Shown piece after piece: positions 8,584 through 19,800 of a stretch of DNA of 64,000 nucleotides (position 1 is the stretch's first letter; each line of letters begins with the position of its first letter). This DNA is from Sphingobacterium gobiense (GTDB taxonomy: Bacteria; Bacteroidota; Bacteroidia; Sphingobacteriales; Sphingobacteriaceae): the NCBI RefSeq assembly GCF_002980575.1, contig NZ_PVBS01000001.1:1736001-1800000 (forward strand), written 5' to 3'. Under the pieces are notes generated by a model. It saw only the letters and a list, made by a program, of their open reading frames with translations, searched no databases and had not been told where the DNA came from. The translations under genes and the position numbers were made by a program.

Positions 8584-8939
8584 AGTATAAAAAATAAGCT
8601 AGTACTGCGGCCAATTTATATTCGTTGGTATATTTCTTTTTAATGTTGTATATCCATTTTTAATTAGTGGCGAGGTTTCATTCTAGGCAAGAATCATCTC
8701 TCACATAGGAAGTTTATAGAGACAGCTTTACAACGTTATATGCTCTTACTTGACATTGGCCCGAATTTGCCCAACAGATACCACTACGATATCTAGCTTC
8801 CTACCTGGCCATAAAACAACACCTCGGACAAAAACGAAAATAAACCGAATAATGATCGCAGAAAAATAGACTGATGCTGCCTTAAAATATCTTGACTTTA
8901 CTAATGTAATTCCTTACACCGGAGTATCAATAAATGGCA

Positions 8940-8947
8940 TACCTTTG
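8940..8947 (+). promoter_or_regulatory. Candidate -7 element for selO
   Basis: TACCTTTG matches TAnnTTTG and lies 27 nt before the selO start codon, giving a short leader. No convincing -33 TTG at normal spacing was seen. Confidence 0.45.
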
Positions 8948-8974
8948 GCGGTAGATTAGTTAACGCAGTACGAT

Positions 8975-10534
8975 ATGGAAAATTTAAGTTCTAAGCGATT
9001 TAAAAGGAATTTTGTGGATACATTCCCCGGGGATGACAGCGGTGATCTGCACCCTCGCCAAACGCCAGGAGTTTTATACAGCAAGGCAGTACCTACAGCC
9101 GTACGGAAACCCGAACTTGTCGCGTGGTCCGCCGAGCTAGCAGATAGCTTGGGCATCGCGAATCCTAATCCAGACGACATACAAATCCTGGGCGGCAATC
9201 TTATCACCCCAACGATGTACCCCTATGCAGCCTGCTATGCGGGCCATCAATTTGGCAACTGGGCAGGACAGCTTGGTGATGGTCGAGCAATCACGCTAGG
9301 CGAATGGGAAAACCCAAACGGAAATATTTGGGAACTGCAGTTGAAGGGTGCAGGCCCCACTGCGTATTCGCGGAGAGCCGACGGCAGGGCAGTTTTACGC
9401 TCATCGGTACGCGAATACCTGATGAGTGAAACGATGCATTACTTGGGTATCCCTACTACACGGGCATTAGCGCTTGTTACCACGGGCGACATGGTGACGC
9501 GCGACATGTTTTACGATGGGCGTGCTGCGGATGAGCCTGGCGCCATTGTGATGCGTACAGCACCAAGCTTTTTACGTTTCGGCAACTTTGAAATGCTTGC
9601 CGCGAGGAACGAGATCGATAACCTCACGCAGCTGGTGAACTGGACGATCGAACGCTTCTATCCGCATCTGGAAGGTGACGAAAAGGTACTCCATTGGTTT
9701 GGAGAAGTTGTGGAACGTACCGCAACCATGATCGTTGAGTGGCTGAGGGTAGGTTTTGTACATGGGGTGATGAACACCGATAATATGTCTGTGCTTGGTC
9801 TGACGATTGACTACGGACCTTATTCTTTTCTGGACAACTACGACCCGGATTTCACACCGAATACCACCGATTTACCGGGCAAAAGATATGCTTTCGGTAA
9901 GCAAGCGAATATAGCTTACTGGAATCTAAGCCGCCTGGCAAATGCTTTAGTACCGCTGATTTCCGACATGGTCAAATTAGAAAGCCAACTGAGAAGATAT
10001 GAAGAATTTTATTGGAGTAAGTACTACGCAATGATGGCAAATAAGCTGGGTATGGACGGTATAAACAACGATGATGACGTAAAACTCTTGGCTGAATTTG
10101 AGAAAGTACTTGCAGCCATCCAGCCAGATATGACTATATTTTATCAGCTACTGATTGATCTGCCGGCAGACCTGGCCACAGAGCAAGACATGCTTAACTT
10201 CTTTAGGAGCAGTCTCTATGGCGATCCGGAACCAACGGATGTCACCCAACTTTACGCGCTCGTCAAGAGCTACCAAGCGCGTTTAAGAGCGAACACCTGC
10301 ACAAAGGAGGACAGCTTACTGCGCATGCGAAAAGCCAATCCTAGGTTTATTTTAAGGAATTACCTGCTTCATACGGCCATAGAAGAATTACAAAGGGGCG
10401 AAAACAACCTCTTTTTAAAATTACAGCAGGCACTTAAAGATCCGTATTCAAAAAGTCATAATGAGTTCTTTGCGATACGTCCGGGTTGGGCCACACAACA
10501 GGCTGGCTGCTCGATGTTGTCCTGTAGCTCATAA
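8975..10534 (+). CDS. selO: SelO protein adenylyltransferase (YdiU family)
   Basis: SelO pseudokinases transfer AMP from ATP to Ser/Thr/Tyr of target proteins and take part in redox homeostasis. The 519 residues show the whole family pattern: the YAGHQFGNWAGQLGDGRA region near 88-105, ELQLKGAGPTAYSR.DGRAVLRSSVREYL near 130-160, and the metal-binding HGVMNTDNMS...IDYGP at about 262-290. Like eukaryotic SelO, which has Sec at the antepenultimate position, this one ends in CSS, with Cys in place of Sec. The gene stands alone and converges on the rhamnosidase operon, with 17 nt between the stop codons. Confidence 0.95.
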   Translation: MENLSSKRFKRNFVDTFPGDDSGDLHPRQTPGVLYSKAVPTAVRKPELVAWSAELADSLGIANPNPDDIQILGGNLITPTMYPYAACYAGHQFGNWAGQLGDGRAITLGEWENPNGNIWELQLKGAGPTAYSRRADGRAVLRSSVREYLMSETMHYLGIPTTRALALVTTGDMVTRDMFYDGRAADEPGAIVMRTAPSFLRFGNFEMLAARNEIDNLTQLVNWTIERFYPHLEGDEKVLHWFGEVVERTATMIVEWLRVGFVHGVMNTDNMSVLGLTIDYGPYSFLDNYDPDFTPNTTDLPGKRYAFGKQANIAYWNLSRLANALVPLISDMVKLESQLRRYEEFYWSKYYAMMANKLGMDGINNDDDVKLLAEFEKVLAAIQPDMTIFYQLLIDLPADLATEQDMLNFFRSSLYGDPEPTDVTQLYALVKSYQARLRANTCTKEDSLLRMRKANPRFILRNYLLHTAIEELQRGENNLFLKLQQALKDPYSKSHNEFFAIRPGWATQQAGCSMLSCSS

Positions 10535-10551
10535 ATTCTGCCTACAGCAAA

Positions 10552-12951
10552 CTATAGTCCATCAAGCATTTCTATCGTGTTTTTTCCACCAAGCAGTATC
10601 TGTTGTTTCCCATTCCACTGAAAATTACCTTGTAGGTTCTCGGGAAGCGTTACCGTACCGCTGATACCGTGACGGCCTTTCCGTTTGAACTTCACGCTGA
10701 TTTCTCCTGCGGGGTGCGGCATAGAGGCTTCAACCTCTTTAAGGGCTCCCAAGTTTGGATCGATCAACACAGATTTGAAACCTGGAGAAGACGGCCTGAT
10801 ACCACAGATCGTCGCCAAAAAATCGTAGCTCGGGCTTGCGCTCCACGCGTGGCAGTCGGATCGGGTGGGCTCCGGCGTTTCCGAAAAAGTGGTAAGACCG
10901 AGATCCAACATCTTCCTCCAAGCATCAAGTTTGTCGTAATAACGATCTCCTAAACTGCTTTCCAGCAATGCACGGGTTAAATAAAACCGAAAATAAAAGG
11001 TCACGGGTATTAACGATTCATCTTCGAGCACATTCTTGATGACAGCGTAGCGCTCCGCTTCAGGTATACTTCCTGATAGGACCGCTAGTATGGAGGCATG
11101 TTGACTATAGACCTGCTTTTCGGGCGTATCAGCCATGACGCCACGTGCCCGATCAAAACAATGTTGATACGTAACCTTATTTAAGCGGTCGGCTTCTTTA
11201 CGGTAACGCGCTGCTTGCTCCGGCTCACCAAAATAGGCGAACAAGTCAGCCGCCTGCTTGAGGGTATAGGCATAGTGTAAGGTTAATATTGATGAATTGC
11301 CCTCGGTAGCGCCTTTAGGAAGGCCTGAGGAAAACTGAGGAGTGTAATCGACAAAGGGCCACCATGGTATAGGACCAAGCATGCCGTTTTCTTGGTCTAG
11401 GTGCTGGCCATACCAATCTAGCGCGCCTGCGATGCCTTGTAAAAATTGCTGGATAAATAGATCATCTTGCCGATGCATCCAATAGTCGTGTATCATGGAA
11501 ATCCACCACAGGGAATACGTGGGAATAATTTGAAGACGGCTACTTGGGTATCGACCTTGGATCATTCCTTCTGGCACCCGAGAATAATGAAAGTCTAATA
11601 AGGACCGACGCATCAAACGATCGTCGCCCGATATATATAAAGAGATTAGTGCTTGAATACGTGTATCACCAGAATATTGAAGTTGCTCGTAGTAAGGACA
11701 ATCAAAGTAGGTCTCTCCAGCACATAATCTTGCCGTTCGCCAGCTGACGTCCCAAATATCGTCCATACGTTTGTCGTTGGATTTAAACTGCGCGTTCATT
11801 TCAAACGGGTAAGTGGTATAATACCCCAAGAAATCATGCAGCGTTAACGGTTCATCTCCAGTTTCCACGTCCATCTGGATGAAGCGATAGGTGCGCAGCC
11901 AAAGCGGCCTAAAGAGCCTATGTGCATGCCCATCTGGCCGAAAGACATCATAATTACCGATAAGCTTCTTTCCCTCCACCTCATTTCGGTTCCCCTTTCG
12001 CAGGTTTTGGTCAAATAGTGCTTCGGCGTAGCTCAATTTCACTGAACTTCCCTTGCCACCACTGGTCGACAGTTCGGGATAGGCTACTGTATTAACAGAT
12101 TGGTCTATCAAAAGGCTTACGCGGGAGTTCGCTGGAACCGTAACGGATGTAGCACCTGTTAGAAAGCCGGAGAAAGCTTTCCTGTCCATCCCCGTTACCC
12201 ACCGTATTTCCGACAGGCGTTGTGGCTTTTCTTCCAGCAACGGAATATTTCTTGGTTCAAGCGTCCAGATATTATCTGTACCTACACCTTGTGGGACCGC
12301 ATCAGCGACAACCTGTGCCTGCGACCAGGCTGTATCGTCAAAATCCAGTTCTTGCCAGCCCCATATATAGCGCGATGCATCAACGTCATCTCCCGGACCG
12401 ATGACCATATATGCATTTAATCGCTCCATATTATCCGTGGAACAGGGTGTATATGCCTTGCTCTGGAATACTTTGTAAGAATTATCGGTATTAACTGCCA
12501 TTTCGTGCGCAGATTCGCCCTGAATAACAAACCCTGTCTGTGCACTGATCTGCGCAATGGGCGCATATACGCCCATGTTCCAGACAAGCGCAGCTACAAC
12601 GTTTTTTCCGGGCTGCAGGTATGATGCTATATCGACCGTTTCGAAATACCAGTGATGAAGGTCGCCACGAGCGGGTCCCGAGACAACTGCCTTTCCATTG
12701 ACAAATAGCCTGTACCGATTATCAGCCGAAACATGTATCTTATACGTTTTCGGCTTATCGGGCAAGACAAAGTCTTTCCGGAAATGAAATACGCCATAAT
12801 CTCGTTGTGGTACATTAGGGCAGCTGATCCACTTCCCTTGCCATCTGTTATTGTGCCAAAGAGACTTTTCTTTATCTACCCATTGATCTTGTGCTTGAGA
12901 CGATAAAAAGATAATCATGAATAGCCATAAGCTGCATAAAAAACGAACCAT
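10552..12951 (-). CDS. GH78-type alpha-L-rhamnosidase, copy A
   Basis: An exported protein (signal peptide ending in SSQAQ) of 799 residues with the alpha-L-rhamnosidase layout. It has an N-terminal beta-sandwich (residues about 40-170, with SADNRYRLFVNGK), a second beta domain, an (alpha/alpha)6 barrel (about 390-720) and a C-terminal beta domain. The active-site region reads DCPYYEQLQYSGD. In classical GH78 the equivalent is DCPxRDExxGWxGD, so this is a divergent subgroup. It cleaves terminal rhamnose, or a related sugar, from a glycan by inference. It is last in the minus-strand operon, 9 nt after a lipoprotein gene. A close paralogue lies at 22587-24980. Confidence 0.85.
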   Translation of the reverse strand: MVRFLCSLWLFMIIFLSSQAQDQWVDKEKSLWHNNRWQGKWISCPNVPQRDYGVFHFRKDFVLPDKPKTYKIHVSADNRYRLFVNGKAVVSGPARGDLHHWYFETVDIASYLQPGKNVVAALVWNMGVYAPIAQISAQTGFVIQGESAHEMAVNTDNSYKVFQSKAYTPCSTDNMERLNAYMVIGPGDDVDASRYIWGWQELDFDDTAWSQAQVVADAVPQGVGTDNIWTLEPRNIPLLEEKPQRLSEIRWVTGMDRKAFSGFLTGATSVTVPANSRVSLLIDQSVNTVAYPELSTSGGKGSSVKLSYAEALFDQNLRKGNRNEVEGKKLIGNYDVFRPDGHAHRLFRPLWLRTYRFIQMDVETGDEPLTLHDFLGYYTTYPFEMNAQFKSNDKRMDDIWDVSWRTARLCAGETYFDCPYYEQLQYSGDTRIQALISLYISGDDRLMRRSLLDFHYSRVPEGMIQGRYPSSRLQIIPTYSLWWISMIHDYWMHRQDDLFIQQFLQGIAGALDWYGQHLDQENGMLGPIPWWPFVDYTPQFSSGLPKGATEGNSSILTLHYAYTLKQAADLFAYFGEPEQAARYRKEADRLNKVTYQHCFDRARGVMADTPEKQVYSQHASILAVLSGSIPEAERYAVIKNVLEDESLIPVTFYFRFYLTRALLESSLGDRYYDKLDAWRKMLDLGLTTFSETPEPTRSDCHAWSASPSYDFLATICGIRPSSPGFKSVLIDPNLGALKEVEASMPHPAGEISVKFKRKGRHGISGTVTLPENLQGNFQWNGKQQILLGGKNTIEMLDGL

Positions 12952-12960
12952 ACAAACACT

Positions 12961-13935
12961 TTATTTCTGGATCACCTTCGATAAATCGAAGTCATTTATT
13001 TCAAAACCTACATCAAATGTGCCGGGGAGCTCCCACCCAAGGTTCATTCCGGTTATCCGGAAATCGCTATCAAAGGAGCCGGTTAAGTAACCACGTTGCC
13101 GCGCTATTTTTAATGCGTTGTCGATCAATGGATAAATATCCTTCTCGATTATCACCTCGTTACCGCTATGAAATGTACCGGTCATAAAATCGGTGGTGCC
13201 TGCACTATAAATAAATTTCCCACTGGCATCGTCTTTTCCAATATCTTTCGCAGCGTAGACGGGTATTTGCTCATTTCGGTTGTCATAGAAAGGGATACCG
13301 AACCATAGAAAGTCACCGTAATATGCGGAATGAGGATTCATATTCTGCACGGTGATAAACAACTGAAACTGAGCCGCATGTAGGCCCGGATTATAATCTT
13401 GCTGGGACATCATCATCTCAGCCTTCGTCAATCTACCCTTAAAACGTAGTATTAATCCTTTTAGATCCTTTACAAACGGTTGGTCTGGAAAACTCTGTTC
13501 GATAAGCAGATGTGGCCAATATTCACCTTCACGGCGCGGTCTTTCATACTCGGCCGAGGTGGTAGCTTCCATGACGATATGGCCTGCATGAGGTGCCTTT
13601 TTAAAAGAGATCAACTTACCCGCGTTAGCATACGTTACGCTCTGTGTATCTTCTACCCGGTCCTCTTCGGTGAGAAGAAACTGCGTCCCCCATTCGGCCA
13701 TCCCCCAGATAGGCGACGCTCCTGAATGGGCTCCGAAAGGATGTATGACATTGCTGGTTGAGCCATCTGTTCGCTTCATTACGAGTCCTTTCTCGAAAAA
13801 TGGATCGCCAAGAATGGAAAGGGTATCGTTGCTAATAACCTCAGGTGGGGTCTCAATAGGGTCGCCTGCGGAGCAAGCGACAATTAAAATAATGCTGGAA
13901 AAGCGTCCCAGCTTAGATAATATATTTTTTTTCAT
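12961..13935 (-). CDS. Uncharacterised PUL lipoprotein, copy A
   Basis: The lipoprotein signal has lipobox IVAC (Cys near residue 21). The mature part shares a recognisable layout with the lipoprotein at 25027-26079: PHLLIEQ versus PHLIIDQ, YNPGLHAAQFQLFITVQNMNP versus a similar YNSAIHALQF…VQNLNP, a later RGYL, and a G-x-N-x-G near the end. The two are therefore paralogues of an unnamed family. Its place between the IPT lipoprotein and the rhamnosidase, at 9-11 nt spacing, suggests a surface glycan-binding or accessory hydrolytic role. No catalytic motif is recognised. Confidence 0.75.
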   Translation of the reverse strand: MKKNILSKLGRFSSIILIVACSAGDPIETPPEVISNDTLSILGDPFFEKGLVMKRTDGSTSNVIHPFGAHSGASPIWGMAEWGTQFLLTEEDRVEDTQSVTYANAGKLISFKKAPHAGHIVMEATTSAEYERPRREGEYWPHLLIEQSFPDQPFVKDLKGLILRFKGRLTKAEMMMSQQDYNPGLHAAQFQLFITVQNMNPHSAYYGDFLWFGIPFYDNRNEQIPVYAAKDIGKDDASGKFIYSAGTTDFMTGTFHSGNEVIIEKDIYPLIDNALKIARQRGYLTGSFDSDFRITGMNLGWELPGTFDVGFEINDFDLSKVIQK

Positions 13936-13946
13936 CTTCTTTTCAT

Positions 13947-14912
13947 TTACATGGTTTCAATATGCAGATTATCGAATGCAATGTCGATAGGATTTGCCAG
14001 GCCAAAATAATATACACCAGGTGAGCCTCCTACATAAGGATTGGCGTCTTCAAAGCTTCGTTCAAACAGTACGGTATTCGTATTTAACTCCATTACCTTG
14101 ACGACAAACCGGCCGGGCTGTGATGAGGATACCGCTATCCGATAAGGGATATGGGGAGCAAAGCCAGGAATATTTTCGCTCATCATGACATTTGCCCAGT
14201 CGTTCAGGCCATTGCTACCGCTTTTTAGCATTTGCACCAGTCCATTACTCGTACGGAATAGATAGAATCGCTTGTTGTCACTCTGGGCATTAAATATAAT
14301 TCCGGCGAAAGATTCTGGAGAAACTTGCATGTCGGCTTCTAAGCGAAAATAACTACCTTCACCAACGTCCAAACGAAGTTCCGGATCACGGTATAAGGCG
14401 TAAGACTCTGTACTAGCCGCACCACAAAACAAACGATTATTCTTGACCTCAAAGGTACCTGCTACGATTTGCCAGTTGCTACCGATGGGATTTGGCGTAA
14501 CATCGGATCCGACCGGCGGAACATCCGCTCGGTTGAAATTATCTTCAAACGTTTTTACCCGGACCAACGATAAGTTTCTTTTATTCGAGATTTTCCCTCT
14601 ACTCCGTACTGATACCCCGGCTACGTTGCCGGTTAGCTCGGGGACAATCACTTTAATTGCCGTTTCCGAAACCTCGATAATATCAACGATGGTCTGATTG
14701 AATTTCACTTCATTTTCGCCTGGATTTCCCGAAAAGTTAACACCTACGATTGTTATTTCGTCACCGACTGATGCATTAGCAGGGCTAAGTTCAGTGATAC
14801 GTGGGATGGGCGCAGTATTCAAAGGTATCTGTTCTTCATCGCTACAGGAAAGCGTTATCGCTACCATGACACAAACCAACCACCATGTTCTATAATATCT
14901 TGCTGTTTTCAT
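13947..14912 (-). CDS. IPT/TIG-domain lipoprotein, probable surface glycan-binding protein
   Basis: After a lipoprotein signal (…TLSCSDEE), residues of about 35-115 form an IPT/TIG immunoglobulin-like domain (PRITELSPANASVGDEITIVG, VTVPELTG-like ending). The remaining 200 residues look like a concanavalin/LamG-type beta-sandwich (GSNWQIVAGTFEVKNNRL, FRLEADMQVSPESF, FDNLHIE). This is the position and architecture of SusE/F-type or SGBP proteins, which bind polysaccharide at the cell surface next to SusCD. The gene starts 36 nt after susD and ends 11 nt before the next lipoprotein gene, in the same operon. Confidence 0.75.
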   Translation of the reverse strand: MKTARYYRTWWLVCVMVAITLSCSDEEQIPLNTAPIPRITELSPANASVGDEITIVGVNFSGNPGENEVKFNQTIVDIIEVSETAIKVIVPELTGNVAGVSVRSRGKISNKRNLSLVRVKTFEDNFNRADVPPVGSDVTPNPIGSNWQIVAGTFEVKNNRLFCGAASTESYALYRDPELRLDVGEGSYFRLEADMQVSPESFAGIIFNAQSDNKRFYLFRTSNGLVQMLKSGSNGLNDWANVMMSENIPGFAPHIPYRIAVSSSQPGRFVVKVMELNTNTVLFERSFEDANPYVGGSPGVYYFGLANPIDIAFDNLHIETM

Positions 14913-14948
14913 TGCTTATCTTTTTATCTGTTAAAACCTACATCTCCT

Positions 14949-16712
14949 TTATTCCCACCCTGGGTTTTGTTCCCATAGGGGCATCATCACCAATTCGCCC
15001 AAAGGAATGGGAATAATAAGATGATTGTCTGTCCAGGACTTACGTCGTCCGGCTATTATGCGTTTTCCTTCAAAATTGTTATCACTAATCTTTGTCCACT
15101 CCATACCTGTGGTCAACTTATCGGTGGTATGTAGAATCTTCCAGCGGCGCGTATCCCAAAAGCGGTGCTCCTCAAAGGCGAGCTCGACCCGACGTTCGCG
15201 GCGGATGCGTTCTCGCATCTCTTCCTTGCTCAACCCCTTGGAAAGTGCTGGCATATCTGCCCGATCGCGTATGGCATCTACCGCATCGTATACCTCGGAC
15301 GTGGGACCATAGGCTTCATTTGCGGCCTCGGCATAATTGAGGTAAATCTCGCCCAGACGATACTTCTTAAAGCGCGCGGTTCCAGTGTTGACATCAAGCT
15401 GTTTCGGATCGCGAAATTTTCGAAGGTAATAACCGTTTCGTGTGCGCTGCATAATGTTAGAAATGCCATCGGCTCCGCCCAAATAAGACTGAATATAATG
15501 GGGGGTACCGTTGACCTCGCCATAATAGGCATTGTTATACCAAACCGTTGCGTAAAAGCGGGGGTCACGATCTTTATATGGATTAGATTCGTCATATCCT
15601 GATGCGGTGTTGATGATCGGGTATAGGTGTTCTTCATCGTAGTATCCTAATATAGCGGGCTCGCCATTGGCCATATCGTACGCATCCACCAATTCTTGCG
15701 AGGGGCTCGCACCGGCTTTCTCTCCGCCAATGGATGGGATAGCGTGCATCACAAACATTAATTGGCTAAACTCCTGGTTACGGTAGGGTTTAATCTCAAA
15801 AATAGTTTCGCAGTCAGCCGGGTTCACGCTGATATCCGTACGGCCATAAAAGTACGATTCATAGTCGGGGAATAATTGATGATTATTACTCAGTAGGGCA
15901 TCGAGCGAGTTCTTCGATGCCTCGGCAGCAGCTTCCCAAAGTGCTGTCTCCCCTCCTGGATTCCACAAAGGACTAGCGGCAAATAGCATTGCCTGTGAAC
16001 GTATGGCATGCGCAACGGCCTTGGTAAGGCGTCCGCGATCGGGCTCCGCCGTGATTCGATAAGGAAGTGCTGACTCCAAAATCGCTTCATCGCAATTCTG
16101 TTTTATAAAATCGACACATTCCTGAAATGACTGCCGCTCAAGTGTTTCGAATCTAAAATCGTCCGAAAACGGTTTATCTACCACAGGCATACCGCCGTAC
16201 ATCTTGATAAGCTCGAGGTAAAAGAACGCACGCAGTACTTTTGCTTCCGCAATCAACCGGGCTTTTATCTGCGGATTGGTATAACGCGTGTCGACAATGT
16301 TAGCTAAGAATACATTCGCTTGCCGTATACCTATCCAATTTTTGCGGTAATAGTTTCCGTTGGTCAAGGGCGTCGACTCTCCCTGTATGGATTGAATATC
16401 CAAGGGATTCCAGTTGGGCCGCAACTCACCGTTATACCATCGCGACGGAGCCCGTCCCATATCTTGGGGAAAATCGTTGTCGTGCGCTTCATCGGAAAAA
16501 CCGGCTAACAATGTGTAATAATCGTAAGATGAACCATAAGGATTAATGTTATCGTAGATGGTATTCAAATATTCGGATGCCATCAGTTCGTCATTAAAAA
16601 TCTCCTCGAGCGTTAATCGGCCATCGGGCATGATATCTAAAGGATCTTTGTTACAGCTGCTTAGAAAAGCAAGAAACAAGACCACAACTATATGTTTAAC
16701 TATATTTTTCAT
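14949..16712 (-). CDS. SusD/RagB-family nutrient-binding lipoprotein
   Basis: The start at 16712 is chosen because it begins directly with a lipoprotein signal (lipobox SSC near residue 20). An upstream in-frame ATG would add 30 residues unlike any signal. The 587 residues have the SusD layout: the N-terminal helices with DPLDIMPDG and LTLEEIFNDE, TPR-like helices (ARLIAEAKVLRAFFYLELIKMYGGMP), and the C-terminal RRERRVELAFEEHRFWDTRRWK signature near 520-545. SusD lids the SusC channel and captures oligosaccharide at the outer membrane. It follows susC by 107 nt. A short sequence directly 5' of its ATG recurs upstream of the Rid gene. Confidence 0.93.
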   Translation of the reverse strand: MKNIVKHIVVVLFLAFLSSCNKDPLDIMPDGRLTLEEIFNDELMASEYLNTIYDNINPYGSSYDYYTLLAGFSDEAHDNDFPQDMGRAPSRWYNGELRPNWNPLDIQSIQGESTPLTNGNYYRKNWIGIRQANVFLANIVDTRYTNPQIKARLIAEAKVLRAFFYLELIKMYGGMPVVDKPFSDDFRFETLERQSFQECVDFIKQNCDEAILESALPYRITAEPDRGRLTKAVAHAIRSQAMLFAASPLWNPGGETALWEAAAEASKNSLDALLSNNHQLFPDYESYFYGRTDISVNPADCETIFEIKPYRNQEFSQLMFVMHAIPSIGGEKAGASPSQELVDAYDMANGEPAILGYYDEEHLYPIINTASGYDESNPYKDRDPRFYATVWYNNAYYGEVNGTPHYIQSYLGGADGISNIMQRTRNGYYLRKFRDPKQLDVNTGTARFKKYRLGEIYLNYAEAANEAYGPTSEVYDAVDAIRDRADMPALSKGLSKEEMRERIRRERRVELAFEEHRFWDTRRWKILHTTDKLTTGMEWTKISDNNFEGKRIIAGRRKSWTDNHLIIPIPLGELVMMPLWEQNPGWE

Positions 16713-16722
16713 CTGTGTATAA

Positions 16723-16748
16723 TTTGTTTTTTTAATGGTGATGAAGCT
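16723..16748 (-). repeat. Leader repeat copy 1 (upstream of susD)
   Basis: A 26-nt segment ending 10 nt before the susD start codon. It is almost identical to 33200-33224, in front of the Rid gene. The shared plus-strand part includes AATGGTGATGAAGCT here and AATGGTAATGAAGCT there, with a poly-T of 7 versus 6. The position relative to the start codon is the same in both, so it may be a translation enhancer or RNA-binding site. Confidence 0.45.
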
Positions 16749-16819
16749 ATCAGATTTATTCATTCCCCAGTTTGACTGAATACATCCTGATGGGTTCTTC
16801 ATCCTATTTATATCAATAA

Positions 16820-19800
16820 TTAAAAATTAACGCTTACACCAGCATTGAAAACCCGGTATACTGGATAACTGAGTGAATAACCGACTTCTGGATCGTAATC
16901 TTTTTCTCGCATGGAATCCCAGGTAAACAAATTCAAACCATTAACGTACACGCGAACCTCTTTGGCGCCGATACCTTTGATGGCCGATAGTGGAATCCGG
17001 TAGCCAATTTCTGCATTCTTCAAACGAATAAAACTACGATTTTCTAGAAAGAACGAATTATTATCGCGTTCGCTGACTGAAGCTCCCAGCGCTAGCCGTG
17101 GATAGCGGATATCCTCTCCTGCTGCCGCCCGTTCGGGGGTCCATGCGTGGAGATGCCTCTCTTTGAAGTCCCATTCGCTATGTGTTCCGTAGGAGCCCAT
17201 TGCCTGCGTTACGTTATGTACACCTTGTAATAAGAAGGAGACATCGAGATTTCGATACGTTACGTTAAATGCACCGCCGAAGGTGAATTCAGGAACGCCT
17301 GAATAGCCGATTGGCACCATGTCACGCTCATCAATTATACCGTCTTCATTGGCATCCACATACTTGAAATCACCAGGCCTTACTGTATATCCGACATAGT
17401 TTAACCCTTCGTTGGCAATCTCTTCGTAACTTTCATAATAGCCATCTCGCAGCTCATAACCGAACGCCTGCCCGATACGGTAGCCTGTTTGTCTATATCG
17501 GTGTGTAAAGTCTGACGGTAATTGAAGCTCATCCGCGAATAGGACCTTGTTACGGGCAAAATTGTAATTCAGTTTGGACAGGATGGACCAATCCGTACTT
17601 AGCCTTTTGTTATAGTTCAGTTCTATTTCAAAACCTCTATTTTCGACAATACCCATATTTACGGGACTCATACGGCTTGCCTCAATTCCGTACACCATGG
17701 GAATGGTTTGCCTACTGATCAATATATTATCCCGACGCTCGTGAAACACATCTGCATTCAATGTAAGCTCGTTAAATAATCCCAGTTCTAGTCCGAAATT
17801 TGTTTTTTTAGCGACCTCCCATTGAATGAAGGGATTCCCTATATAGTTCTCTCCGATTTTACCCCCTCGACCCAATGATCCGCTATACCCCCCTCCTGTT
17901 TGCCGCTGTATATCATCAAGGTACAGGAAGCGACGACCTCCTAATCGGTCACTTCCTACCCGTCCGTAGGAGCCTCTAAGTTTGAGTAGGCTAATCGTGG
18001 GATGATCACGCAAGAATGATTCATTAGAGATCACCCAGCCACCCGATATTGTGGGGAAAAAGCCATAACGACGACCTTTTGCAAACTGTTCTGATCCGTT
18101 ATATCCGGCATTAAATTCTGCAAAATATTTATTGTCATATCCATAAATAGCACGCAATGCTATACCCCGTAGGTTGAATGGTAAGCGGTCGTTCGGCATG
18201 ACACGTTGCTCTTGCTGTGCGAGCAACATCCCAGTAACGGAATGCTTTTCATTAAACACCCTATTATAATCAGCAGATAGCTGAAAGTTGAAGAACGATT
18301 GAAAGTTAGACCCGCTACCGATGCTTAACGGTGTATTTTCTAATTCTGGAAACATCCGCATATAGGCTACGCTATCCATGCCCAGGTGGTTTGATGTATT
18401 CGGATCGATCACTTGGGTCCAGCGCTGGTACTCCCGACCTGCGGTAAGAGAATAAACCGTCCGGGTATCAAACGATGCCATAAATTTAGCGGACAAACCT
18501 TTGGTCAGAAATTCCAGGTCTTGCTTGAGTCCCCAGGAGGCCGTAATGTTATTTCGTGTTTCCTGCCGATATCCTGTCCGATTGATCAAGGCCCAAGGTG
18601 AAACGTTATAATTGCCTGTTCCGATCAGGACTTCTCCGTCGGGCGTGAGCGGACCAGGTAATACCACAGGAAAAAACGTATAGGTGCGTCTAAAAATCTC
18701 TTCTGTGCTCGCATTCGGCGAATTTACGCGCTCGAAATAGCCCGCTGCATTTAAAAAAGTGGTTAGCTTGCCCGACTTATTGAGTTTTGCATCGATATTA
18801 GACCGGAAGTTATATCGCTTTAAAAATCCAGCCGGATCATAGTCTGTAACGCTGGGATCAATTTTCCATTGTCCCCCCTGATTGAGAAAACCAACATTCA
18901 CAAAATACTGTACATAATCTCCTCCTCCACTCAAATTTAAGTTATAGCGTTGTTGTGCGACGATATCGTTGAATAAGAGTTTCTGCCAGTTTGTGTTAGG
19001 ATAGGCTGTAGGATAGTCCTGAAACATAAACCGATCCAGTGCGTATTCGGAATAAGGAGGTTGATTAACGGGATCGTTTGGATCTGCATTCGGGTTCTCG
19101 TTTGCCCAAGCCTGATTTTTTAAACGCGCCCAATCGTACGAACTGATCACCTCTGGTGTACGAGTAAAGCCCTGAAAACCGTGTTCATACAGTAAACCAA
19201 TTGTAGGTTTCTCGCTGGTACCCCGCTTGGTTGTTACTAATATCACGCCATTGGCACCCCGCACGCCAAATAATGCGGTTGATGAAGCATCTTTCAAAAT
19301 CGTAACACTCTCCACCTCATTAGGGTCAATATAGGTCATCTCACGTTCTACGCCATCCACCAAGATAATCGGAGCGGTGGCATTCAGTGTTCCCATCCCT
19401 CGTAAAAACAAAGCCGTATGATCACGCCCGGGTTCACCGCTGCGCTGTAGGGCTGTTAAGCCCGGTAGGCGGCCAGCCAACGTAACGGCAAGATTGGCCG
19501 CAGGACTCTGCTTAATTTCTTTCGTTTGTACCGACGCGATAGATCCCGTAACAGAAACCTTCTTTTGCGTACCGAATGCCACCACGACAACCTCATCCAA
19601 ATCTGATAAAAGCGGAACCAAGTTAACATTTACGGTATTCATATCAGCTGTTAGCGTCACGCGCTGGGATGTATAACCCACCGTACTAAAATCCAATGAC
19701 TCGCCGGCGCTCGCCTCGATCTGATATGAACCCGCGGCACTCGTGGATGTTCCCCTATCGGTACCAACTACCGTTATAGTAACACCTTCCAGAGGTGTAC

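Larger units (their letters stand above)
8544..8974. other. Intergenic region between divergent genes
   Basis: This stretch separates the divergent zinc-ribbon operon and selO. Apart from a candidate -7 element at each end, I see no ORF with protein character, RNA gene or repeat in it. Confidence 0.6.

Noticed and set aside
15165..15602. 145-codon plus-strand ORF inside susD
   Set aside because: It is antisense to a well-supported SusD gene and carries no family motif.
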